From: Salinimicrobium catena | Lineage (GTDB): Bacteria > Bacteroidota > Bacteroidia > Flavobacteriales > Flavobacteriaceae | DNA: 64,000 bases | Direction of reading: 5' to 3' | Assembly (NCBI RefSeq): GCF_900102915.1 | Contig: NZ_FNGG01000005.1 | Location: 62,001 to 126,000, forward strand | Shown: in pieces, positions 50,401-59,708 of the stretch | How positions within the stretch are numbered: position 1 is the stretch's first letter | How the letters are laid out: each line of letters opens with the position of its first letter | Position numbers and translations under genes: made by a program | The notes under the pieces: generated by a model | What the model was told of the DNA's origin: nothing | Database searches by the model: none | Seen by the model: the letters and a program-made list of their open reading frames with translations, nothing else

Positions 50401-50567
50401 AAATCGGTTTGGGTTCCGTTGGTGGTATTCTTCACCACCACATTCACTCCCGGGATCGGCATTCCGTTCTCATCGGTCACCGTTCCGGTAATTGTTTTTT
50501 CCTGGGCAGTTAGCTGCCCTACCAACCCCAGGTACAGGGTTAGCATAAGTAATAATTTACTTCTCAT
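47490..50567 (-). CDS. SusC/RagA family TonB-dependent outer-membrane transporter
   Basis: About 1025 residues with signal [22 protein letters not shown]. The carboxypeptidase-like domain [21 protein letters not shown] ... FDGEYSI is followed by the TonB box/plug region [62 protein letters not shown] and [30 protein letters not shown] are the SusC/RagA plug signatures; a large beta barrel follows. It imports a nutrient across the outer membrane with SusD and TonB energy. The frame is open to 50621; ATG at 50567 gives a clean signal peptide. Confidence 0.95.
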   Translation of the reverse strand: [1025 protein letters not shown]

Positions 50568-50680
50568 AAAGTAGGTTTTAAATTGGATAAATTTGAAAAA
50601 TAGGATCCCTGAGAGATACATGCACCCTGCGAAGGGCGCCTGTATTCCGAAAGATCAAAAAGAATGGTTCTATAAATGGA

Positions 50681-51100
50681 TCAAATGATGAACACCTGGC
50701 ACAAGACCTGTAGATCATATACCAGTTGCGGAGGTTCATAAGGTGGATAGGACATCACTCCGGGAGATAGCTCCGGAAGCAGATCTATTAAAACAAAAGA
50801 AAGAGGGACAATGAATGTTTGCGGCACCAGGTTGAAGCTCATCTGAGAATGGCTTAGCTCATCCTGTCCTTCAATACATTCAGTCTTGTTGGAACAGCAG
50901 GAATCTTTCATCTTCATGTGATCCATTCCCTCCACTCCGCAAGAATGGGTTTCAGCCTTACATTTGTCGGCAGAAGAAAAGACTCCATGACCAACCAGGC
51001 TCTTGCCGCAGAAATGCTTTTCCACCGTAAAAGACATGGTGGAAAACAAGACCAAAAAGGCCATGAGTATGGAAAAAGTATGTAGGGGGACCTTTTTCAT
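50681..51100 (-). CDS. HYC_CC_PP family protein
   Basis: About 139 residues. A signal-like helix (TFSILMAFLVLFSTMSF) is followed by HFCGKSLVGHGVFSSADKCKAETHSCGVEG, then DSCCSNKTECIEGQDEL, and the C-terminal YPPYEPPQLVYDLQVLCQVFII. The H-x-C, CC and PP motifs name the family. Many cysteines, with His and Met (MDHMKMKDSCC), suggest metal binding. These genes usually precede a TonB-dependent receptor, as here. The frame begins TTG GCT CCT ATG; the ATG at 51100 is taken. Confidence 0.82.
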   Translation of the reverse strand: MKKVPLHTFSILMAFLVLFSTMSFTVEKHFCGKSLVGHGVFSSADKCKAETHSCGVEGMDHMKMKDSCCSNKTECIEGQDELSHSQMSFNLVPQTFIVPLSFVLIDLLPELSPGVMSYPPYEPPQLVYDLQVLCQVFII

Positions 51101-51106
51101 AGGAGC

Positions 51107-51135
51107 CAAATATAATAATTTGATAATGTAATCAA
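51107..51135 (-). promoter_or_regulatory. TTG-N18-TATATTTG promoter of the HYC_CC_PP operon
   Basis: Minus-strand TTG (51135-51133), 18 bases, then TATATTTG (51114-51107), close to the consensus. The box ends six bases from the ATG at 51100, implying a leaderless or near-leaderless mRNA. Confidence 0.6.
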
Positions 51136-51558
51136 ACTAATTCTTCTTATGATTGCCTCTTAATTTCAGGAGCTTAGCAAATTCACAACAATTAGAGAAA
51201 TTCATTGCATTTGTTGATTCTCAATATTTATAAATATCATTAAGAATTTTTCAGCAGCAGGAAATTCCGAAGCTGCTTCTTTAAGAATCTTTTAATATTT
51301 AACTACCGAAAGATTGGCTGTACCTCCACCAAAAAAACCTTAAAAATATTTATCCACAACTTATTAAAAAGAGAAGAAAATCTTTGCTCTCCCGGAGTCT
51401 AAAAAAACAATCTTATTTCTCCTTTTTAAGAGGAAACCACCTTATTAATTAGCTGATTAAAACTTCTTTTGCAACATCTTCATTCAACTGCCGTCTTTAA
51501 AAAAAATCCCGAAGTCAAACTGCTTCGGATCAACATCAATCATCAAAAACATAACATT
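51136..51558. other. AT-rich intergenic region
   Basis: Over 400 bp without a convincing gene between the HYC_CC_PP promoter and the DUF4097-like gene. It contains one TTATCCACA DnaA-box-like sequence (around 51349) and several A/T tracts. A single such box is not evidence of an origin. Confidence 0.5.
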
Positions 51559-52239
51559 ATGAAAAAATTCATTCTAGCAATCATTTTATTTTCAGGTTTG
51601 GCTGTACAGGCTCAGAAAAAAATTCAGAAAGAGATCAAATTCCAGGAACAGCCGGTAGAGGTCGACCTTGCCCTGGCCAATTCGATAGAATTCAAAACCT
51701 GGAATAAGTCATTGATCCAGGTTGACGCTTCCGTAGAAACCGAAGACCCTCAAGACGCTGAAAGGTACGAACTTGAAGTTAGGGAAGAGTCAGGGGGTAT
51801 CAGGATCGTTTCCAATTCTGAAAAGATCTTCAAAGACAAAGAATGTGGCGAGCTTGTCATTAACAGAACCAATGAAGTGGACCTCAATTATGTCATTTAT
51901 GTGCCAGAAGATATTCAGCTTGAAGTTTCAAGTATCATTGGCAACGTGACTTCGGAATACCTCAAAGGAGACATTGAAATAAACCTGGTGACCGGAAATA
52001 TCAATATCATAAAATTTGAGGGAGATCTTGACCTGAGGACGGTGACCGGAAAGATAAGCCTTCCCGCAAAAGATTCCAGCTTTAAAGCTACCACTGTTAT
52101 GGGCAAGATCCGCGCTGCCGATGACCTGAAAGTGGAGAAGAAAGACCAGTTTTTGGGAGAGGAAATAGCCCTCCATTTAAAAGGCAGCAAAAATCGCCTG
52201 AATTTAAAAACTGTTACCGGAGACATTTTTCTTCAGTAA
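51559..52239 (+). CDS. Secreted DUF4097-like beta-strand repeat protein
   Basis: About 226 residues with signal MKKFILAIILFSGLAVQAQ. The body alternates short strands with Gly turns, for example LEVSSIIGNVTSEYLKGDIEINLVTGNINIIKFEGDLDLRTVTGKISLPA and LNLKTVTGDIFLQ, the right-handed strand repeat of the DUF4097/putative adhesin group. It is probably periplasmic or at the cell surface, of unknown role. The open frame starts at 51469, but ATG 51559 gives the signal peptide. Confidence 0.8.
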   Translation: MKKFILAIILFSGLAVQAQKKIQKEIKFQEQPVEVDLALANSIEFKTWNKSLIQVDASVETEDPQDAERYELEVREESGGIRIVSNSEKIFKDKECGELVINRTNEVDLNYVIYVPEDIQLEVSSIIGNVTSEYLKGDIEINLVTGNINIIKFEGDLDLRTVTGKISLPAKDSSFKATTVMGKIRAADDLKVEKKDQFLGEEIALHLKGSKNRLNLKTVTGDIFLQ

Positions 52240-52262
52240 ACAATCATATATCGATCAAAAAG

Positions 52263-52294
52263 AAAGATCCGCTTCAAGTTGAAGCGGATCTTTT
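52263..52294. terminator. Bidirectional terminator between DUF4097-like gene and katG
   Basis: AAGATCCGCTTCAA and TTGAAGCGGATCTT are perfect 14-bp arms flanking one base. A T-run follows on the plus strand and a T-rich stretch on the minus. Confidence 0.88.
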
Positions 52295-52320
52295 GTTTCT
52301 GATAATAAAAGATCGTCCTT

Positions 52321-54597
<2,277 letters not shown>

Positions 54598-54872
54598 TTA
54601 GTGGGTTAACCTTCTAAAAATACAAAAATCAACTAGTTATGTTCGTGCTGGTCATTGGAAAAATCGATATACCGGAAGAAGAATATTTATAACAGAAGAA
54701 ATTTACATCAAAACAATATGTTTCTCTGTAATTATATAGCACGAGAAAAAGATTCAAAAAATATATGACGTCCTCTGGAATAACTTTTTGTTTAAATAAA
54801 AAGTTAATTATTTAAACAATAACACTTAACTTATTTATATTTAGATCATTATAAACCAAAAATGATTTAGTT

Positions 54873-55517
54873 ATGAAAAATTTCACCACAGTGAGTGTGA
54901 ATGGCAAAATGCTCCTTCACCTCTTAATTCTGACAGTTTTATCAATTTTTCTCGTTTCCTGCGAGAAAGAAGAGATGGATACCCCTCTAGAGAACGAGTT
55001 AGCCGCCTCGGCGGTGATCCAGGGAAAGGTAGATTACAATGGAGCCCATAAGAAAGGAGCCCCCGCACCTGGAGAAGACCCGATCGCTGCCATTGCCATT
55101 GAAGCGGGATTTGATGAACTGGTTGCAGCGCTGATGTATGTGGATTCAGAACTGGACGCGGGACTCGTGGACCTTTTCCTCATCGGAACTGATCAGTATA
55201 CCGTCTTTGCACCAACAAATGCAGCTTTTCAAGATCTCTACAGCGCCCTGGGAATTGATGGAATAACCGATCTACCTGCAGAACTAGTGCTGGAAGTTTT
55301 GCTCTACCACGTCACAGATGGGCGCAGGGCTGCCAACAGTGTGGTTCCTCCCAGAAACTATAAAACCATTGAAACTTTGCTTGGTAAAATTTTCAAAGTA
55401 GATCCTAATTCGGTGATCATGGCCATTGGAAACAACGCAAATATCACTACCGCCAACATCTCTGCCTCCAACGGGATCATTCATATAATTGACGGGGTAC
55501 TCCTTCCCATCGAATAG
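54873..55517 (+). CDS. Fasciclin (FAS1) domain lipoprotein
   Basis: A 214-residue protein. The signal ends IFLVSC (lipidated Cys), and a linker (EKEEMDTPLENELAASAV) leads to one FAS1 domain from about residue 70: FDELVAALMYVDSELDAGLVDLF, YTVFAPTNAAFQDLYSALGI, ELVLEVLLYHVTDGRRAANSV and NASNGIIHIIDGVLLP-like SASNGIIHIIDGVLLPIE. FAS1 proteins are adhesion molecules. It is a single-gene unit, AT-rich upstream, with its own terminator. Confidence 0.92.
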   Translation: MKNFTTVSVNGKMLLHLLILTVLSIFLVSCEKEEMDTPLENELAASAVIQGKVDYNGAHKKGAPAPGEDPIAAIAIEAGFDELVAALMYVDSELDAGLVDLFLIGTDQYTVFAPTNAAFQDLYSALGIDGITDLPAELVLEVLLYHVTDGRRAANSVVPPRNYKTIETLLGKIFKVDPNSVIMAIGNNANITTANISASNGIIHIIDGVLLPIE

Positions 55518-55535
55518 ATGGTACCTCTCGAAGAG

Positions 55536-55561
55536 AACAGCTGCCTTAAAAGGCAGCTGTT
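55536..55561 (+). terminator. Terminator of the fasciclin gene
   Basis: AACAGCTGCCTT and AAGGCAGCTGTT are perfect arms with a two-base loop, followed by TCTGTTT. The U-run is weak. Confidence 0.75.
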
Positions 55562-55751
55562 TCTGTTTGATCCAAGTTTCAAAGCACAAGATCATAGCTT
55601 GAAAAGCCGCTTCCCCCGCTCAAATATAATCCCTCCATCTCCCCACATTTTTCAATAAGGAATAAGACTTAAATATTTTTTCTTTTTCTGCGTCTTTTTC
55701 TTCTCTTCCGCGTCATGGTGATAAAGAATGTAAATCCAAAAACTTTAAGCC

Positions 55752-56831
55752 ATGGAAGAAATCATCAAAATTAGCGAGTTCATCCTGAATTCCTTCATAC
55801 ACATCTGGCCTTACCTTTTAATCACTATTCCCATTGCAGTAGGGGTGCAGATATCGGGTGCAGCAAAATACATCAATCAAGCCTTCAGTAAAAAACCGCT
55901 GGTCGCTATACTACTGGCTACGGTGGTGGGAGCTTTCAGCCCTTTCTGTTCATGCGGCGTGATACCTGTTATTGCCTCTCTGCTCATCGGTGGAGTGCCC
56001 TTGGCCCCGGTAATGGCCTTCTGGATCGCTTCCCCTTCGATGGACCCTGAGATCTTTTTCCTGAGCACCGCTACTATTGGCTGGGATCTCTCAGTATGGC
56101 GGCTGGCAGCCACTTTTGGTATTAGTTTGTTCTCGGGATATTTCACCCATTTCGCCCTTAAAAAAGGTTTACTGGGAAAAGAGATCCTACGATCGGATGC
56201 CCTGGAAGCAGGGGGAGCTCTTAATTTTGGATTTTCCGAAATTAGAAGCAAAACCCGCGAAATTTTAAATTCTTTCCGTGCACCTCAGCTCCAGTTCGCG
56301 GCCTCAGGTTCAACTTCCGGAGAGCCAAAACTTAATTGCTGTGCTCCGGTAAAGGAAAGCAGTTGTGAAACTCAGCAATCCCCATCAAAAAGCAGCTGCA
56401 ACCTTCCGGTTCCCGGCAAACCTTCCAATGCTGCCCGGTTGTTAACTGAGACCCGAAAAGCCACCTGGATGGTGGTAAAATTCATGTTCCTGGCTTTCCT
56501 GGTGAACGCCTTAATCACCTTTTATGTGCCGCAGGAACTTATAAGCAGTTTTCTGGGTGGAGATGGCCCCGGTGCCGTGGTAACAGCTGCCCTAACAGGT
56601 ATTCCTGCCTACACCAGTAATCTAACAGCCCTGCCACTTGTCAGCGGACTTTTGGGTTTGGGAATGAACGCCGGGGCAGCCCTCGCTTTTCTTATCGCAG
56701 GCCCCACTACCACCCTACCCGCAATGGTAGCCGTTTACGGCATCGTGAAAAGAAAGATCTTTCTCCTTTACCTCGGCTTTACTTTAACAGGTGCCGTTTT
56801 CTTCGGCATCCTTTACAATCTTATAGCTTAA
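55752..56831 (+). CDS. Permease of the DUF318/ArsP type (Cu/Zn or arsenical efflux)
   Basis: A 359-residue membrane protein with about eight helices in two halves (PF03773 type). FSPFCSCGVIPVIASLLIGGVPLAPVMAFWIASPSMDPE carries the Cys-Ser-Cys-Gly motif of DUF318 permeases, and GIPAYTSNLTALPLVSGLLGLGMNAGAALAFLIAGPTTTLPAM closes the second half. Between them lies a Cys-rich loop (LNCCAPVKESSCETQQSPSKSSCNLP), a likely metal-binding segment as in SO_0444-type Cu/Zn efflux permeases. ArsP, which expels trivalent organoarsenicals, is the other relative. The ArsN2 neighbour favours arsenic. Confidence 0.85.
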   Translation: MEEIIKISEFILNSFIHIWPYLLITIPIAVGVQISGAAKYINQAFSKKPLVAILLATVVGAFSPFCSCGVIPVIASLLIGGVPLAPVMAFWIASPSMDPEIFFLSTATIGWDLSVWRLAATFGISLFSGYFTHFALKKGLLGKEILRSDALEAGGALNFGFSEIRSKTREILNSFRAPQLQFAASGSTSGEPKLNCCAPVKESSCETQQSPSKSSCNLPVPGKPSNAARLLTETRKATWMVVKFMFLAFLVNALITFYVPQELISSFLGGDGPGAVVTAALTGIPAYTSNLTALPLVSGLLGLGMNAGAALAFLIAGPTTTLPAMVAVYGIVKRKIFLLYLGFTLTGAVFFGILYNLIA

Positions 56832-56872
56832 GGCATATTAAATATTCACATCAACATCTAATACTTAAACTC

Positions 56873-57361
56873 ATGGAATTAAACATCCAAACCTTCAAAC
56901 CTAAAGATCTTACAGTCGTAACTGAATTTTTAACTTCCAATAAACTTCCCGCTTCTGATCTTACTGAAGATAACATACAGCTTTTTCTGGCCTATGACGA
57001 AGAGGAACTAATAGCTACCATAGGGCTGGAAAAAAATGGCAGCAGCGGCCTTCTGCGCTCCCTGGCTGTAAAGGAAAATTACCGAAACCTGGAGGTGGCT
57101 GATAAAATGATCAAAGGATTATTTGCCGTCTGCGAATCCCAGGGAATCTCTGATATTTATTTGCTCACTACCACGGCGGAAAAGTACTTTTTAAAAAAGG
57201 GATTTCTGCAGGTGGACAGAAAATCGATACCTTATGACATCAGGCAGTCCCGTGAATTCAGAAGCATCTGTCCGGCTTCGGCAGTAGCAATGCACCGCCA
57301 GGTTGAGAGTAGTGTGATAAAAGGATCTAAAGATGATTTAGAAGTACGGCGTACCTCCTAA
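56873..57361 (+). CDS. arsN2: ArsN2-like GNAT acetyltransferase
   Basis: A 162-residue GNAT protein. GLLRSLAVKENYRNLEVADKMIKGLF provides the acetyl-CoA loop. ISDIYLLTTTAEKYFLKKGFLQVDRKSIPYDIRQSREFRSICPASAVAMHR is the C-terminal pattern typical of ArsN2, whose relatives inactivate arsenical antibiotics such as arsinothricin by N-acetylation. The canonical (R/Q)xxGxG/A loop reads ENYRNLEVA, so the loop is weakened. It starts 41 bases after the permease and is surely co-transcribed. Confidence 0.83.
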   Translation: MELNIQTFKPKDLTVVTEFLTSNKLPASDLTEDNIQLFLAYDEEELIATIGLEKNGSSGLLRSLAVKENYRNLEVADKMIKGLFAVCESQGISDIYLLTTTAEKYFLKKGFLQVDRKSIPYDIRQSREFRSICPASAVAMHRQVESSVIKGSKDDLEVRRTS

Positions 57362-57580
57362 AACTGGGATCACATTCCTTCGGTATATTCTTCAGGCTTA
57401 CACAGGCTATTCATAAGGTGAGAAATTGAGAAGCAGCATCTTTTATAATTCTTTAGAAATAGATCAGGGACCCAACAGCTCCTGATCTTTTCATTAAAAA
57501 GATCCTGCGCACTTACTCTTGCCCAAATCTCTTTTTTACCCTATCTTATTGTGCGAAATCAACCTAAAAACCAAAAAGTG

Positions 57581-59569
57581 ATGAAAAGATGCATTCCCCT
57601 TCTTTTATTTTTCCTTGCCCATACTTTGTTTGCACAGCAAAACGTGCTCACACCCCAGGATGTGGCAAAACTAGAGATCGTTACAGAAGCTGTGATCTCA
57701 CCTAATGGCAAACATATCGCCTATCAAAAACTAGTTCCGGCAGCTCCTACTGAAGAAAATGCTCCCGCCAGCATGCACCTGTATATTTACGACCGGGATG
57801 CTAAAAGCAGCAACGCGTTGGTTACAGATTATAGTGTATCCAACATAAAGTTCAGGCCGGGGAAAAACACCCTCACCTTTGCAGCCAAACAGGAGCAGGA
57901 TTCGGCTACAGCCATTTATGAAATCCCGGTTTCCGGCGGAGCTCCGACCAAGATCTTTGAATTTGGGTCGGCCATTACTTCTTTTGACTGGCATTCTTCG
58001 GGAGATAAAATTGCCTTTGTGGCCTATCCCGTCAAAGAAGATACAACATCTCAACTTCCTTATCAACCGGAGATCTATGAAACCGATCTTAAGAATGCGA
58101 ATGCTTTTGTAGCAGAAATGAATGATCCCACGCTTAAAAACCTGGAAGTTGATGGTCATGTCACTGCCGTGCAGTGGAGTCCTAAGGGAGAAATGATCGC
58201 TGTTAGTGCCGCGCCTTCTTCCCTCGTCGATGATTTCTACACAGGACAAAAACTGTTTTTGGTAGACGCCAACTCTTTAAATGTTGCTGCGGAAGTGGAT
58301 CACAAGGCAAAAATGGGGCAATTCAAGTGGAGTCCCGATGGTAACAAAATTGCCTTCATTGCGGGGGAAGACGAAAATGATCCTATAGATGGTCGTATCT
58401 TTATAGCCGAAGCCACCGGAGGAAGCCCTAAGATCCTGCAGGGAGATTTCAAAGGGAAATTTGAAGGCCTCACCTGGAAGGATGAAAAAACCCTTTTATA
58501 CCTGGCCAGTGAAGGAGTCTACAGCAGCCTTGGAAGCATGGGAATGGACGGAAAAACCAAGGAACTGTTTAAAAACCAAAATATGCATATTACCGGTTTT
58601 TCTGTGGCCAATGATAACAGCATCGCCTTTACCGGCAATACCGCACAACATCCCGGGGAGCTTTTCTTCCTGAAATCGGGTGCTAAATCGGCAGAAAGAC
58701 TTACCACTTCTAATCCATGGCTTGAAGAAGAAACTTTAGGAAAACAGGAGGTGATCACCTACAAGGCTGAAGATGGACTGGAGATTCAGGGAATTTTAAT
58801 ACATCCTGTTACCAAAAGCGGAAAAACCCCTCTTATCACTGTGGTACACGGTGGGCCCGAAGCGCATTACAGCAATGGCTGGCTTACCAGTTACAGCATG
58901 CCCGGTCAAATGGGAGCCGGGGAAGGATATGCCGTTTTCTACCCAAATTATAGGGGAAGTACAGGCCGCGGAGTAGAATTCGCGAAATCCAGCCAGGGTG
59001 ACCCGGGAGGTAAAGAGTTTGATGATATTATCCACGGAATAGATCATCTCATCGCCGATTACGGGATAGACAAAGACAAGGTGGGGGTTACCGGGGGCTC
59101 CTATGGAGGTTATGCCACTGCCTGGATGTCTACCCGTCACACCGACAGATTTGCTGCCGGGGTGATGTCTGTTGGGATCAGTAATAACATTTCCAAGTGG
59201 GGTACCAGCGACATTCCCGAAGAAATGTTCCTGGTACACAGCCGTAAAAGGATATGGGATGATTACCAGTTCTTCCTGGAGAGAAGCCCTATTTATTATG
59301 CCGACCAGGCAAAAACTCCGCTTTTGATCATGCATGGTAAAGAAGATACCCGTGTAGATCCCGGGCAGTCCTATGAATTGTACCGCCACATCAAAACCAG
59401 AACAGATACTCCTGTGAGGCTGGTATTATATCCCGGCGAAGGACACGGCAACAGAAAATCCACCGCTAGGTATGATTTTAGCCTTCGCATGATGCGCTGG
59501 TTCAATACCTATTTAAAGAATGAAAATGCAGAAATGCCCCAGCCTGCTTTAGACCTGCAAAGCAGATAA
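57581..59569 (+). CDS. S9 family peptidase (prolyl oligopeptidase type)
   Basis: About 662 residues with signal MKRCIPLLLFFLAHTLFAQQ. A beta-propeller of WD-like repeats (for example VAAEVDHKAKMGQFKWSPDGNKIAFIAGEDEND) precedes the hydrolase domain. Nucleophile Ser is in GVTGGSYGGYATAWM, Asp in LIMHGKEDTRVDPGQS and His in YPGEGHGNRK. It is an exported dipeptidyl or acylaminoacyl peptidase. GTG at 57551 opens the frame, but ATG 57581 gives the normal signal peptide. Confidence 0.93.
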   Translation: MKRCIPLLLFFLAHTLFAQQNVLTPQDVAKLEIVTEAVISPNGKHIAYQKLVPAAPTEENAPASMHLYIYDRDAKSSNALVTDYSVSNIKFRPGKNTLTFAAKQEQDSATAIYEIPVSGGAPTKIFEFGSAITSFDWHSSGDKIAFVAYPVKEDTTSQLPYQPEIYETDLKNANAFVAEMNDPTLKNLEVDGHVTAVQWSPKGEMIAVSAAPSSLVDDFYTGQKLFLVDANSLNVAAEVDHKAKMGQFKWSPDGNKIAFIAGEDENDPIDGRIFIAEATGGSPKILQGDFKGKFEGLTWKDEKTLLYLASEGVYSSLGSMGMDGKTKELFKNQNMHITGFSVANDNSIAFTGNTAQHPGELFFLKSGAKSAERLTTSNPWLEEETLGKQEVITYKAEDGLEIQGILIHPVTKSGKTPLITVVHGGPEAHYSNGWLTSYSMPGQMGAGEGYAVFYPNYRGSTGRGVEFAKSSQGDPGGKEFDDIIHGIDHLIADYGIDKDKVGVTGGSYGGYATAWMSTRHTDRFAAGVMSVGISNNISKWGTSDIPEEMFLVHSRKRIWDDYQFFLERSPIYYADQAKTPLLIMHGKEDTRVDPGQSYELYRHIKTRTDTPVRLVLYPGEGHGNRKSTARYDFSLRMMRWFNTYLKNENAEMPQPALDLQSR

Positions 59570-59589
59570 AAAGACTAAAAGATTTTTTG

Positions 59590-59623
59590 AACCCGTGGCA
59601 TCAAATGGCCACGGGTTTTTTGT
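59590..59623 (+). terminator. Terminator of the S9 peptidase
   Basis: CCCGTGGC pairs with GCCACGGG, followed by six T, 20 bases after the stop at 59569. Confidence 0.88.
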
Positions 59624-59708
59624 TTTACAGAATTTTAGGAACTGTCCAAATGAATTAATTTTCTTATTTTTAACAATATTTAACGTTTGTATTTCCAAAT
59701 CCTCAATT

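Noticed and set aside
51349-51358. TTATCCACA, a DnaA-box sequence
   Set aside because: A single box without clustering, a dnaA gene or an AT-rich unwinding array is not enough for an origin.
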